A stretch of DNA of 64,000 bases from Erinaceus europaeus (GCF_950295315.1 NW_026647576.1:1-64000); one strand, 5' to 3'. Shown: positions 1-11,485, counted from the stretch's first letter. The notes: generated by a model not told the origin, from the letters alone. Translations and numbers: made by a program.

Positions 1-178
1 TAGTGCACAAGAATCTGGGTTCGAGCCCCTGGTCCCCGCCTCCAGGGGGTAAGCTTCACATGTGGTGAATCAGGTCTGCAAGTGTCTCTCTGTCTCTCTT
101 CCACATTATTTCCCCCTCCCCTCACAATTTCTCTCTTGTCTCTATTCAAAATAAATAAAGACTAAAAAATTTTTTTTT
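1..178 (+). repeat. tRNA-derived SINE, B type, cut by window edge
   Basis: The tail half of a SINE: box-B-like gttcgagcccctgg, CT-rich middle and an AATAAATAAAG/A-rich end. Confidence 0.85.
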
Positions 179-221
179 AAAAATTCACAATAATTTTTTT
201 GGTAAAAATAAAAAACACTAC

Positions 222-525
222 AGGGGGCAGGGCAGTAGCACAGCAGGCTTAGCGCACATGAGGATCCCAGTTTGAGCCCCCCAGCTCCCCACCTGCAGAG
301 GGGTGGCTTCACGGGCGGTAAAGCAGGTCTGCAGGTGTCTGTCTTTCTCTCCCCCTCTCTGTCTTCCTCTCCTCTCTCCATTTCTCTCTGTCCTATCCAG
401 CAACAAAGACAGCAATAACAACAATAATAACAAGGATAAACAACAAGGGCAACAAAAGGGAAAAAATAGCCTCCAGGAGCAGTGGATTCATAGTGCAACA
501 ATAACCCTGGAGGCAAAAAAAAACA
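222..525 (+). repeat. tRNA-derived SINE, A type
   Basis: Head gggcagtagcacagcaggct, internal hexamers shared with the other A copies, then (AAC)n-like tail and 'ataaccctggaggc'. It explains all open frames here on both strands. Confidence 0.9.
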
Positions 526-876
526 AAAAACACTACCTTCCAAACTTTCACTGAAAGTCAGATCAAACTATATAGACTATAGAAATTATAACTAAACCAA
601 GTCAATGTTGTAAAGACTTATTTTTTTAGTGATATTTGTAAGGACTCCTTTAAAGGAATGCACAATGATAAAAATACTAGTTACTTGCTCTGTCTCCCCA
701 AGTTAGCAAAAAGCTTCTCTGGGAACCACTACTCAACAATAATGAGGAAGCCAGCTTAAGCAGGAGAACCCTTCTCCTGTGCTTCCTTCTCAAGCACACA
801 GACACAGATGCCCAGTAGTCATCTTGAAAAAGATCAATGGCCCACAGATTATTTTTCTTAACATTATAATGCTGGT

Positions 877-942
877 AAGTGTTAATTAATTAAGTGTTAA
901 TTAATTAACACTTAATTAATTAACACTTAAGTGTTAATTAAG
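877..942. repeat. Perfect 52-bp palindrome plus nested 26-bp palindrome
   Basis: Bases 877-928 equal their own reverse complement, built from alternating AAGTGTTAATTAATT units. A second perfect palindrome, centred on CTTAAG, spans about 916-941. Both could extrude as cruciforms. There is no gene in it. Confidence 0.9.
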
Positions 943-954
943 CATTTGTTTTTA

Positions 955-1220
955 TTTGTTTGCCTCCAGTATTGTCACTGGGGCTGGGTGCTGGCCATTA
1001 TGATTCCACTGCTCCTGGCAGCTTTTCTTTTTTTGTGTGTGTGGGGGGGAGGTAAGACAGAGAGAAATTGAAAGGGGGAAGAGAGACAGAGAGGGAGAGA
1101 AACCTGCAGACCTGCTTCACTCCTGCAAGTGGGGAGCAGGGGGCTCGACACAGGATCCTAGTCTGAGGTTTTGCAAGTCACACTATGTGTGTTTAACCCA
1201 GTGCACTATGCCCCGACTTC
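955..1220 (-). repeat. tRNA-derived SINE, degenerate
   Basis: Minus-oriented copy: 'tgcctccagtattgtcactg' at its tail end, purine-rich middle, and an eroded tRNA-like head near 1200. Confidence 0.8.
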
Positions 1221-2111
1221 TGTGTGAAACATTTGTACGTATTACTGTCAGTGTACATGATTTGACAACTATCAAGTTCTAAAACATCCCAGCCATAAAA
1301 CAAATGGCTAGTGTATGTGTGATTTAAAAGATTATTTGGTTATAAAAATCTGTGTTTTTCCTTGACATTTAGAACTCAATACATTTTGGTGGCCACCGCT
1401 ATATCTACCAAAATCAGTAACTGTGATATAGATCCCTACTATAAAATTCACATTAAGTATCTGAAAAACAGGAGTAATAAAATGAAGCAGTATGATACAG
1501 GAGGGAAAAAATGAGAACAGAGCACAGAAATTAAGTACACTTGGGAAAGCAGTAAGGAGAATCTTCTCTTGGTAAGACATTCTTTCCCACTAGGAAAACC
1601 CCATGTTTAGATGTTCATTTCTGTTTGCAGTCTTATTTAATTGTCCCTTCTACAATGCATTTAATCATACAGAAATTGGTCAAAATGCCATCCTCATTTT
1701 TTTTAATTGACTAGGGAGAGAGGAGAAGGTTTAGGACAGTAAGAAAAAGAGAGAAACATGTTAAATAGAGTGAGCAGAAATGGAAAACTGAAGAGTAAGC
1801 CTAGCATCCATAGGCTCTCAAGAAAGAAAGAGAATGGAGAGAAAAAGAAATAAGGTGATTAGCATGCCCTCCATAGTCACCATAAGGCAATTCTGATTCC
1901 AAGTAGTCTCTCTAAAAAAGGATGGGCAGTGGGGGTGGATGGGGAAAATGCCTAACTTCTATCACCGCCATCATACAGTACTAGTGAGAAGTTCCATGAG
2001 GACTCAGAGAGAGGAGAGGGGAAAAAGTCACAAGTATTAATAGGTGTAGGTGTGACATATGAAAGAAGAGAAGCCAGGGCCATGGGAAAAAAAGAAAAAA
2101 ACAAAAGGAGA

Positions 2112-2400
2112 GTCCGGCGGCAGTAGCGCAGTGGCTTAAGCGCAGGTGGCACAAAGCGCAAGGACCGGCTTAAGAGTCCCGGTTCAAGCCCCCGGCTCCC
2201 CACCTACAGAGGGGTCACTTCACAAGCAGTAAAGCAGGTCTACAGGTGTCTGTCTTTCTTCCCCTCCTTTTCCTTCCCCTCCTCTCTCCATTTCTCTCTG
2301 TCCTATCTAACAACGATGACATCAATAACAATAAAAACTTCAACAACAATGAAAAACAACAAGGGCAACAAAAGGGAAAATAAATAAATATAAAAATAAT
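2112..2400 (+). repeat. tRNA-derived SINE, A type
   Basis: Head gtccggcggcagtagcgcag through to a TAAATAAATATAAAA tail. Full-length copy. Confidence 0.9.
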
Positions 2401-2404
2401 AAAT

Positions 2405-2605
2405 TTTAAAAGGCAAATATATAAAAATACAGATAGTTATAGAAATAACAGCCCATATCTGTGACCTTGGAGAAATACTGCAGTTTCCAATGGAGGGAAT
2501 GGAGACACAGAACTCTAGTGGTGGGAATTCTACTCCTGTTACCTCCTAATTTTGGAAATCAATATTAAATCATTAATATAATTTAGAAAAAAAATCTTAA
2601 AAAAA
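2405..2605 (+). repeat. L1-like 3' end fragment
   Basis: Contains the family phrase 'gtggtgggaattc' and an A-rich end. It is similar to stretches at 24.2-24.5 kb and 59.5 kb, and in reverse at 21.9 kb. Confidence 0.65.
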
Positions 2606-2850
2606 AAAAGAAACCATATAGTACTTTGAGCACTGAAACTCCTCAAATTCTTGCTTGATGTGCATTTTCCATTACTTTGGCTTGACTGATCTAAACAGAA
2701 TTTTTTTTTTCAATTTGAAATTTAGATTGTTATTAAACTATCTTGGGACTTTTGCTCTACATAATTATGTCTCACATAGCTAGCATGAATAATAATATCA
2801 GATTTAAACAAGAAAAGTGAAGAAAAGCATGCAGTAGTAAAATGCCATAC

Positions 2851-2880
2851 CTGGTTCTTCTGCAGGGGAAACAGGTAAGT
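2851..2880 (-). CDS. ASPH: ASPH micro-exon DLPVSPAEEP (30 bp)
   Basis: This 30-bp exon encodes DLPVSPAEEP, the likely counterpart of the VSIFPVEEQQ region of human and VSLPAAEEQQ of mouse. Acceptor is gatttattttag before ACTTACC; donor is CCAG/gtatgg. It is phase 1-1, like all the others, and is the last exon found before the left edge. The next human exon, leading to the lysine-rich linker and TPR-like region, was not found in 1-2850. Confidence 0.82.
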
Positions 2881-3372
2881 CTAAAATAAATCAACATATT
2901 ACCGACAAATGTTTAAAAGACAGGTAGCCAAAATTTATGTGACAGTTACTATTTTTCAGACTTTTTGAGCTAAATTGCAATTTTCATAAAAAAAAAAATC
3001 ATTGGGTCTTTACATCATTACAACAGAGAATTAAACACCACTTAACAGAAGGCCTATTTCTCAACTATCCCATAAAATGGGCTTTACCATAACATAATAT
3101 CTGCTGATATTATGACTAAACTCAAAATTGACTAACTGAATAATCTGCAAAAGAGAAACCCAAACCTAGGTTTTACCAAAGTTTTAATCAGACTTAATAA
3201 GAAAATTGAAGAAAAATATTTGAAGCCTTTGCTTCTTCTTTCAAATGTCAGTGTTACCTTATAACAACACATACTAATGTGTTTAAACAAAATAAGGAAA
3301 TTGAACTAAAGAAGAATCTTAAAAATACTACTACATTTTACTTAATAATAAAATTGTTTCTGAAAAATAAAG

Positions 3373-3510
3373 ATCATAGTTAGGGTAGTGGTTCAACAGG
3401 CTGAGAGCAGGCTTTGCAAACCAGAGACCCTAGGTTCAATCCCAGCACCATATGACCAGAGAACTAGCTCCTGTTCTTTCTTAACAAATAAATCAATCTT
3501 TTCTTTAAGT
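3373..3510 (+). repeat. Degenerate tRNA-like SINE, C type
   Basis: 'gttcaatcccagcaccatatg', 'accagagaact' and an A-rich tail resemble the other C-type copies near 17.8, 27.6 and 43.6 kb. Confidence 0.65.
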
Positions 3511-3927
3511 GGAAGAAAATAATACTCCAAATAAATTTTAGAATACTAAGATTAGCTAAAAGTATGAATAGCATCTTGCCTATTTCCCTGACTGCTTCAA
3601 TGAACTGACAGGAGACGGCAGAGTTTATATCCAATAGAATAATGACATATTGTTCTGGTTTGTTCTATCAAATTACATCAGTATTGGTACAGGGACCTCT
3701 CCTGGTAGTTAAGTGGACAATAAGAAGAATGCCCTATGGTTTTGTTAATTTATCCTTTCTTAAATAAAAAATAAATTAAAAAAATAAAAAATTTAAAAAA
3801 AGAAGAATGCTACTGTCTCCTCCTCTCTCCTCTCCATGACTCACTCTCCTTTTCCATTTCAGTCAATTGTATTATTATGCCTACTATGCTCAGAAGTAGT
3901 GACAATCTGAAAAATGCTAATTAGTGG

Positions 3928-4245
3928 CTCATTAATGAATTCTTTTTTTAAAAATACTTATTTATTCCCTTTTGTTGCACTTGTTGTTTTTTATTGTTGT
4001 AGTTATTGTTGTTATTGATGTCATTATTGTTGGATAGGACAGAGAGAAATGGAGAGAGGAGGAGAAGACAGGAAGGGGAAGAGAAAGACAGACACCTGCA
4101 GACCTGCTTCACCGCTTGTGAAGCAACCCCCCTGCAGGTGGGGAGCCGGGGGCTCGAACCGGGATCCTTATGCCAGTCCTTGTGTTTTGCTCCACATGCC
4201 CTTAACCCGCTGTGCCACCACCAGACTCCCTCATTAATGAATTCT
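3928..4245 (-). repeat. tRNA-derived SINE, A type, with 16-bp target-site duplication
   Basis: The insert 3944-4229 is flanked by perfect copies of CTCATTAATGAATTCT (3928-3943 and 4230-4245). It is a full-length minus copy, with T-rich end at left and tRNA-like head at right. Confidence 0.93.
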
Positions 4246-4497
4246 AAGAGTACTTGTATGAACAAAATTCCTGGTGACATTTTCCCTCTGGCAGTTAACT
4301 ATTAATGAACACAGGCATCAGTGTTAACTGTAGCTGTCACTTCTAACCATGAAACCTGGGGTCAGGAATTTACCTTCACTCCAGTTTCATTTGAAAAAAA
4401 AACAAGTAACAGTGATATTTGCCCTACTTTTTCTTTAGTGTTAGTTGGAGGGAACAATTAGTTTAATGTATGTGAAAGAACTTTGTAAAATTTTTAA

Positions 4498-4768
4498 TAT
4501 TTATTTATTTATTCCCTTTTGTTGCCCTTGTTGTTTTATTATTGTAGTTATTGTTGTTGCTATTGATGTTGTTGTTGGATAGGACAGAGAGAAATGGAGA
4601 GAGGAGGGGAAGACAGAGAGGGGGAGAGAAAGACAGACACCTACCTACAGACCTGCTTCACAGTTTGTGAAGCGACTCCTCTGCAGGTGAGAAGCCGGGG
4701 GCTCGAACCGAGATCCTTATTCCGGTCTTTGAGCTTTACTTAACCTGCTGCACTACCGCCCGACTGCC
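4498..4768 (-). repeat. tRNA-derived SINE, A type
   Basis: Minus copy, from 'tttattccctttt' to the complement of the gggcggtagtgcagc head. Confidence 0.9.
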
Positions 4769-4904
4769 AGGACTTTGTAAATTAAGCTAACCAGGCAAAT
4801 CTAAGTTACACTGAAGTACCACTAGCTAATATGCAACAATTTGCATTTTGTCATAAACTATTTCTTTACTTTGAAAAAATTCTTTATCAGCTGAATAACA
4901 ACCT

Positions 4905-5132
4905 GGGGCCAGGTGGTGGTGCGCCTGGCTGAGCGCATATGTTACAAATTACAAGAACCCAGGTTCAAGCCCCTGGTCCCCACCTGCTGGGGGAAAGCGT
5001 CACAAGTGGTGGAGCAGGGTTGCAGGTGTCTCTCTGACTCTCTTTCCCTCTCTATCACCCCCTTCTCTCTCAATTTCTGTCATCTTCTATCCAATAAATA
5101 AATAAAGATAATAAAAAATTTAAAAAAAAAAA
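4905..5132 (+). repeat. tRNA-derived SINE, B type
   Basis: Head gggccaggtggtggtgcgcc, box-B-like ggttcaagcccctgg and an AATAAATAAATAAAG tail. Confidence 0.9.
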
Positions 5133-5289
5133 CAGAAAGAACCTAACTTTCAGCCCATCTCTTGCCCATGACTGACCCCTTCTTATAACACTACAACTTC
5201 GATAGCTCTATTTCCTCTAAACAGCTCTTTTCCATTATACGATCGTGGTTTTATATCTATCATGGAACTTTTTATAGTCTTTAATTATT

Positions 5290-5482
5290 CTTTTTTTAAA
5301 AATTATCTTTATTTCTTGGATAGAGACAGCCAGAAATCAAGAGGAAGGGGGATATAGAGAGGGAAAGAGACAGAGAGACACCTTCACCACTTGTGAAGCT
5401 TTCCCCCTGCAGGGGCTTGAACATGGGTCCTTGAGCACTATAACATGCGCGCTCAACCAGATGCGCCACCACCAGTCTTTAA
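5290..5482 (-). repeat. tRNA-derived SINE, B type
   Basis: Minus copy with 'gatagagacagccagaaatc' and a complement head 'gcgccaccaccag'. Confidence 0.88.
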
Positions 5483-5650
5483 TTCTTCTATCATCTGTTT
5501 GGCCATTAAACTGCCAGCCCCAGAGAAAACAGGAACTTTGTCTTATATTCACTCTCGTTCCCCAGACACCAACCACTGTTCAGACAGTAAAATAGTCAAT
5601 ACATACTTGTGGAATTTTAACTTGAAAAGTGAAAGTATAAGTGATCTTAC

Positions 5651-5686
5651 CTTCTAAAAGTATGTGTGAATCATCTATAGCGTTAT
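5651..5686 (-). CDS. ASPH: ASPH acidic micro-exon DNAIDDSHILLE (36 bp)
   Basis: It encodes DNAIDDSHILLE, aligning with human DNPVEDSQVIVEE. Acceptor is cattttag before ATAACG; donor is GAAG/gtaaga. Phase 1-1. Confidence 0.9.
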
Positions 5687-5948
5687 CTAAAATGAAAAAG
5701 CAAACACAACTGAACTCACTTCCACTTGGTCTCTAAATTAACTTATATTCATACCAAACAGGCTAAATCCAGCACTTTATAGACTAGGACATTTTATGAG
5801 ATATTTTTAAGGGTTTATACTAGTCTTCAAATTTAATCTCTAAATTATATTCACAGACTCCACCAAATAGGCTGGTAATATATATGTTTACATAAAATTT
5901 GAGTAAACATACCAATCTTATCTAATGACTTTCTCAATGACTCGAAAG

Positions 5949-6253
5949 CATCTTGTATTTCTTTTTTTTTTAATTTTATTTATTCCCTTTTGTTGCCCTT
6001 GTTTTATTGTTGTAGTTATTATTGTTGTTGTCGTTGTTGGATAGGACAGAGAGAAATGGAGAGAGGAGGGGAAGACAGAGAGGAGGAGAGAAAGATAGAC
6101 ACCTGCAGACCTGCTTCACCGCCTGTGAAGCGACTCCCCTGCAGGTGGGGAGCCGGGGTTCGAACCAGGATCCTTATGCTGGTCCTTGTGCTTTGCGCCA
6201 CCTGCACTTAACCCGCTGCGCTACAGCCCGACTCCCAACATCTTGTATTTCTT
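5949..6253 (-). repeat. tRNA-derived SINE, A type, with 15-bp target-site duplication
   Basis: The insert 5964-6238 is flanked by CATCTTGTATTTCTT at 5949-5963 and 6239-6253. Full-length minus copy. Confidence 0.92.
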
Positions 6254-6375
6254 ATCACATTTATCTTTGTCCCATAATCCATGTTCATATTGTATTTAAC
6301 ACAGGAGCAGGGGGTCCAGGGAATCCAGGGGAGAAAGCAAGCCACTAAAAAATAATGTGTTAAGAAAAAAAAAAT

Positions 6376-6409
6376 ACACACACACGCACACGCACACACA
6401 CACACACAC
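6376..6409. repeat. (CA)n microsatellite next to a splice donor
   Basis: CA/CG dinucleotide run. On the gene strand it is (TG)n starting about 4 nt after the donor of the exon at 6414-6452. Confidence 0.95.
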
Positions 6410-6413
6410 TTAC

Positions 6414-6452
6414 CTGAAGCTTGTCTCCTTTCATGTTCTGGTAGTTCATATA
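6414..6452 (-). CDS. ASPH: ASPH acidic luminal exon VYELPEHERRQAS (39 bp)
   Basis: It encodes VYELPEHERRQAS, aligning with human VYEPLENEGIEITE. Acceptor is tgtattttttag before TATATG; donor is TCAG/gtaagt, a perfect match. The donor runs straight into a (TG)n microsatellite. Phase 1-1. The exon is less acidic than its human counterpart. Confidence 0.9.
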
Positions 6453-6514
6453 CTAAAAAATACACAGAAAAAAATGTTTTACCGCTGCAAAACTGTTATT
6501 GTAATAAAACTCTG

Positions 6515-6660
6515 GCTGAGGTGGGGGGGGGGGAGTAGATACCATAACAGTTACGCAAAGAGACTTTTCATGCCTGATGCTCTAGTGTTCCAAGTTCAAG
6601 TCCCAACACCATCACAAGCCAGAGCTGAGCAGTGCTCTGGTAAAAAATAAAATAAATTTC
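6515..6660 (+). repeat. tRNA-like SINE, C type
   Basis: 'ataacagttacgcaaagaga', 'gttcaagtcccaacaccatc', 'agctgagcagtgctctggt' and an A-rich tail. It directly precedes the L1 fragment. Confidence 0.75.
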
Positions 6661-6662
6661 CC

Positions 6663-8052
6663 CCACACCTATGGACATCTAATCTTTGACAAAGGTGCCC
6701 AGACTATTAAATGGGGAAAGCAGAGTCTCTTCAACAAATGGTGTTGGAAACAATGGGTTGAAACATGCAGAAGAATGAAACTGAACCACTGTATTTCACC
6801 AAATACAAAAGTAAATTCCAAGTGGATCAAGGACTTGGATGTTAGACCAGAAACTATCAGATGCTTAGAGGAAAATATTGGCAGAACTCTTTTCCATATA
6901 CATTTTAAAGACATCTTCAATGAAACGAATCCAGTTACAAAGAAGACTAAGGCAGGCAAGTATAAACCTATGGGACTACATCAAATTAAAAAGCCTCTTC
7001 ACAGCAAAAGAAACCACTACCCAAACCCAGAGACCCCTCACAGAATGGGAGAAGATCTTTACATGCCATATATCAGACAAGATATAACCAACATATATAA
7101 AGAGCTTGCCAAACTCAACAACAAGACAACAAATAACCCCATCCAAAAATGGGGGAAGGACATGGACAGAATATTCACCACAGAAGAGATCCAAAAGGCC
7201 AAGAAACACATGAAAAAATGCTCCAAGTCTCTTGATTGTCAGAGAAATGCAAATAAAGACAACAATGAGATACCACTTCACTCCAGTGAGAATGTCATAC
7301 ATCAGAAAAGGTAACAGCAGCAAATGCTGGAGAGGGTGTGGGGTCAAAGGAACCCTCCTGCACTGCTGGTAGGAATGTAAATTGGTCCAACCTCCATGGA
7401 GAACAGTCTGGAGAACTCTCACAAGGCTAGAAACAGACCTACCCTATGATCCTGCATTTCCTCTCTTGGGGATATATCCTAAGGAACCCAACACATCCAT
7501 CCAAAAAGATCTGCGTACACATATGTTCTTGGCAGCACAATTTGTAATAGCCAAAACCTGGAAGCAACCCAGGTATCCAACAACAGATGAGTGGCTGAGC
7601 AAGTTGTGGTATATATACACAATGGAATACCACTCAGCTGTAAAAAATGGTGACCACGGTTTTCAGCCGATCTTGGATGGACCTTGAAAAAATCTTGTTA
7701 AGTGAAATAAGTCAGAAACAGAAGGATGAATATGGGATGACTTCACTCTCAGGCAGAAGTTGAAAAACAAGATCAGAAAAAAAAAAAAAAAACCCACAAG
7801 TATAACCTGAAATGGAATTGGCGTATAGCACCAAATTAAAAGACTCTGGTGTGGCAGTGGGTGGGTGGGGAGAATACAGGTCCAAGAAGGATGACAGAGG
7901 ACCTAGTGGGGGGTGTATTGTTATATGGGAAACTGGGGAATGTTATGCATGTACAAACTATTGTATTTACTGTTGAATGTAAAACATTAATTCCCCAATA
8001 AAGAAATAAAATAAAAAAATAAAATAAATAAAAAATAAAATAAAATAAAACA
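6663..8052 (+). mobile_element. 5'-truncated L1: end of ORF2 plus 3' UTR
   Basis: The plus-strand sequence encodes broken ORF2 C-terminal protein (reverse transcriptase C-terminal region), for example phrases [15 protein letters not shown] and WKQPRYPTTDEWL. It is followed by a 3' UTR with 'ggtccaagaaggatgacaga', AATAAAG and an A-rich tail. The reading frame is interrupted after about 180 codons at 7314 and resumes in another frame, so this is a dead copy. It starts well inside ORF2, as is usual for truncated L1 insertions. Confidence 0.93.
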
Positions 8053-9210
8053 TTGGTAGTACAGTTTAAGAGCAGAGATAATGTATAATTTATCCTTGAA
8101 TCTTTCAGGTTTATTTGCAGGGAAATGGTAGGTTAAGTAAGGAAGAGTTTGATCTGGAGTGAGAGAGGTTCAGGTTTAAATTTCAAAACAGCTATTTTCA
8201 GTATTAAGAAATGGACAATTACATATGTGTCCTTTCTGGAAAATGGGAAATATTAAGCTTTCCCCACAATATATATACATATATATATATATATATATTT
8301 TTTTTTTACTATGATCTAATAATTTGTTTACTCTCAATTAGCACTGAATGCCATTTTCCATTTTCTCCATGTCTGTGGTGGAAGTTCCAGGTTCTAGGAG
8401 GCTCCGCCCAGATTATCATTCTGGATCCACATTTTCGCCGGTTTAGTTCTGTGGTCAATACCCAAAAATAATTCTCAGCTCCCTAGTCAGGGTGCTAAGA
8501 CCCTGCAACTAACACAGTAGACTGAGGCTTCAGCAGGCAGGCTCCTACCTCACTGGCCCGAACACTGCCACTGTGGAGCCCACCCTCACCTCAATGGAGG
8601 AAGCGTCAGTGCTATGCTATCTTTCTCTGTAACTCTCAGCTTGGAGTGGTGAAGCCCTGGAGACAACAGTCCATTTCCTCTTCTTCTCATGCCTTCAGTT
8701 AAGTATCTAACTGCTTAGATGTCATTTATATTTGTTATCTCACCTCCTCACTACTTCTCCTTAACCTGCTCCCATCTGTTTTTCAACTAACCACGTTCCT
8801 GAACAAACTCTTCTTAGATTACCAGTAAGTACCTCATTTAATCTAATGGATGCATCTCATTGGTACTGTACTTGATCACTTGGCAACTTGTCCCTTTGCA
8901 AACATGTATTGCCCTTGTACTTCAAGGTAACCATAATCTCCCTGGATCACATTTCCTCTTACTCTTCTTTACCGCCTCATCCTTTACTAATCAGGCACTA
9001 AGCACCGACTTCAATCAATGCCTAGCCAGATAACCTCTCCTCATCCCCCTTTGCCCACTCTTGCTGTCCTTAAGTGATCTCTGCCTAATTTTTATCTTCG
9101 TTAAGTTTAATTTAACACTATCTAGATTTAGCCTTCAAAACTGTATTCCAAACACGTTCTAATATGTTTCAAAAACCACTATAATGACTGACAGAAATTA
9201 GAAAAGTATC
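8053..9210. other. Unique intronic sequence
   Basis: No exon-like open frame or strong splice-site pair was found. An (AT)n run lies at about 8270-8300. The rest looks like aged intron. Confidence 0.6.
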
Positions 9211-9213
9211 TCT

Positions 9214-9560
9214 CAGGCCCGGCAGTAGCACAACGGGTTAAGTGCACATGGCGCAAAGTGAGTGGACTGGCCTAAGGATCCTGGTTTGAGCCTCTCTGGC
9301 TTCCCACCTGCAGGGGGGTTGCTTTACAAGCAGTGAAGCAAGTCTGCAAGTGTCTATCTTTCTCTCCCTCTCTCTGTGTTCCCCTCTTCTCTCAATTTCT
9401 CTCTGTCCTACAACGACAACAATAACAATAACAACAAGGGTAATAAGGGCAACAAAAATGTAAAAAATGGGTACCAGGAGCAACGGATTTTTGATGCTGG
9501 CACCAAACTCCAGCAATAACCCTGGAGGCAAACAGAAAAAGATAGAAAAAGACAAGTATC
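9214..9560 (+). repeat. tRNA-derived SINE, A type with CTGGAGGC tail
   Basis: Head cccggcagtagcacaacggg, (AAC)n and 'agcaataaccctggaggcaa' at its end. Confidence 0.9.
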
Positions 9561-9594
9561 TCAGATGTCACTTATCCATACAACTTTTGGTTTC

Positions 9595-9818
9595 TTTATT
9601 ATTATTATTATAATCTTTATTTATTTGTTGGATAGAGACAGCCAGAAATCAAGAAGGGCAGGGGAGATAGAGAGGGAGACAGACAGAGAGACACCTGCAG
9701 CCCTGCTTCACTGCTCGTGCAGTTTTCGCCATGCAGGTGGGGGCCGGGGGCTCGAACCCAGGTCCTTGTGCACTATAGCATGTGCACTTAACCAGGTGTG
9801 CCACCACCCGGCCCCAAC
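9595..9818 (-). repeat. tRNA-derived SINE, B type
   Basis: (ATT)n at left, 'gatagagacagccagaaatc', and a complement head gtgccaccacccggcccc. Confidence 0.9.
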
Positions 9819-10323
9819 TTTTGGTTTCTAAACACCTTTTTCTTTTTCATATACAAAAATTGAGAAGGAAATAAAAAATTCAATCTGAGGGTTAATTTCT
9901 TTAATTTCTTGTGAAAAGTGTGAGTTCCTAAATTTATAGTCTAGAATTCTATCACCATTAGAAACAGCAAGTATGTTCTTGGTAAAGAACCAAGTATTAA
10001 AACACACAGACTCAGTAAACTGGCATATCCAGCCTACAAGTAACCATTCTAATATTTTATCCACTGAGATTAATCAACTACTTTTAGTTTAAAAATTTTT
10101 CTAAAATATGAACTCTAGTCATTCACATTAGTTCCTAAAACCACCCAGCACATAGAAGTTTCTCCAGGCTTGACTCTATTAATCTGTTGCTCTTTACTGC
10201 TTCACACATGAGGTTTTACTCATTGAGTAAAAGCCTCCCCTTACAGAATCAGCTCTGAAAACATTGGAATCAAAAGTATACACCATCGGTTCTATAATTT
10301 CTGAGCCATATAAACTTAAGGGG

Positions 10324-10520
10324 GAGGGGCCTGGGTGGTGGCACACCTGGCTAAGTGCACGTATTACCAAGCACAAGAAACCAAGTTCAAGCCCCCAGTC
10401 CCCACCTCCATGGGGAAAGCTTCATGAGTGGTGAAACAGTGCTGCAGGAGTCTATCTGTCTCTCCCTCCCTTTCTCTCTAGTCTATCAAACAAAATACAG
10501 TTTAAAAGTTAAAAAATAAA
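10324..10520 (+). repeat. tRNA-derived SINE, B type
   Basis: Head ggcctgggtggtggcacacc, box-B-like ttcaagcccccagtcc, A-rich tail. Confidence 0.88.
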
Positions 10521-10818
10521 TTCACGCAAATAATATCTATACTCTGAACTTCAACTTCAATGAGCTATGATGGCAAAGTAATGAGATGTTCACTTGAATT
10601 GTTTCCTAAAGTGACTTGAAAAAAAGTTTAAGAAATTATTTAGCAAAAGCAACAAAATGAGGAAAACACATCTGTAAATTCTTTGAAAATGATCATTAAC
10701 CTGGATTTTTTAAGTCATGGTAGTCACAGCTTAAAATCTACTCTCCATACTTAGCAATGAAAGCATACACAGATTTCAAAACAAGGAGGGTAGTTAAACT
10801 TAAAAATCATTTTCAAAC

Positions 10819-10851
10819 CTTGATCATCGTAGTCTTGGTAGGTTATATCAT
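10819..10851 (-). CDS. ASPH: ASPH acidic micro-exon DDITYQDYDDQ (33 bp)
   Basis: It encodes DDITYQDYDDQ, matching human DDVTYQVYEEQ. The acceptor is ttttttttgtag, and the pyrimidine tract before it is a (CT)n microsatellite. The donor CAAG/gtttga is weak. Phase 1-1. Confidence 0.93.
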
Positions 10852-10855
10852 CTAC

Positions 10856-10860
<5 letters not shown>

Positions 10861-10887
<27 letters not shown>

Positions 10888-10888
10888 A
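10861..10888. repeat. (GA)n microsatellite forming a polypyrimidine tract
   Basis: On the gene strand this is (TC)n followed by T-run and gtag, immediately before the exon 10819-10851. Confidence 0.93.
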
Positions 10889-11095
10889 TGAAGTCAAAGT
10901 AAGAAATGAGTCATGTAATAAAATAGCTAAGGAACTTCTTAATCTCAAACACAGGACTTTATTCCTTTAAATATGGATGTTTGTACAGCTAATGGTGAAT
11001 CCCTCTGCCTCGAAGTAGAAACAGTGAACCATCCTCATAATCTTCACACTGGCATACAACAAAACATTCAAAAGAAGCAGTAGGAAATGATATTT

Positions 11096-11303
11096 GTGGC
11101 CAGGTGGTGGTGCACATTTAGCATACATTTCACAGTGTGTAAGGACCCGGGTTCTAGCCTTTGGTCTCTACCTGCAAGGAAAGCTTTGCGAGTGGCGAAG
11201 CAATGATGCAGGTATCTCTCTCTCTCTCTCTGACCCACTTCCCTCTCGATTTCTGGCTGTCTCTGTCCAATAAGTGAATAAAGATAATAATAAAAGTAAA
11301 AGA
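11096..11303 (+). repeat. tRNA-derived SINE, B type
   Basis: Head ggccaggtggtggtgcacat, with tail AATAAGTGAATAAAGATAAT. Confidence 0.88.
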
Positions 11304-11485
11304 CTCTGGGGTAGGTGGGGAGGGGAGAGAGAATACAGGTCCAAAAAGGATGACAGAGGACCTAGTGGGGGTTGTATTGTCATATGGAAAGCTGGGAAGT
11401 GTTATGCATGTACAAACTATTATATTTACTGTCAAATGTAAAGCATTAATTCCCCAATAAAGAAATTTTTTAAAAATTAAAATAA
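11304..11485 (+). mobile_element. L1 3' UTR fragment
   Basis: Matches 7845-8015 of the larger L1 closely ('gatgacagaggacctagtgg', 'ccccaataaagaaat'). It directly abuts the preceding SINE tail. Confidence 0.85.

Noticed and set aside
1..2850. Search for the next ASPH exon (lysine-rich linker before the TPR-like region)
   Set aside because: No matching coding sequence was found; it is presumably beyond the left edge.
3948..4305. Repeated peptides such as RTERNGERR and CFTACEATPLQVGS in many places
   Set aside because: These are translations of A-type SINEs; the same peptides recur at every copy in the window.
6775..7687. Open frames that look like a 179-residue protein and a 101-residue protein
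   Set aside because: They are pieces of a truncated, frameshifted L1 ORF2, not a host gene.
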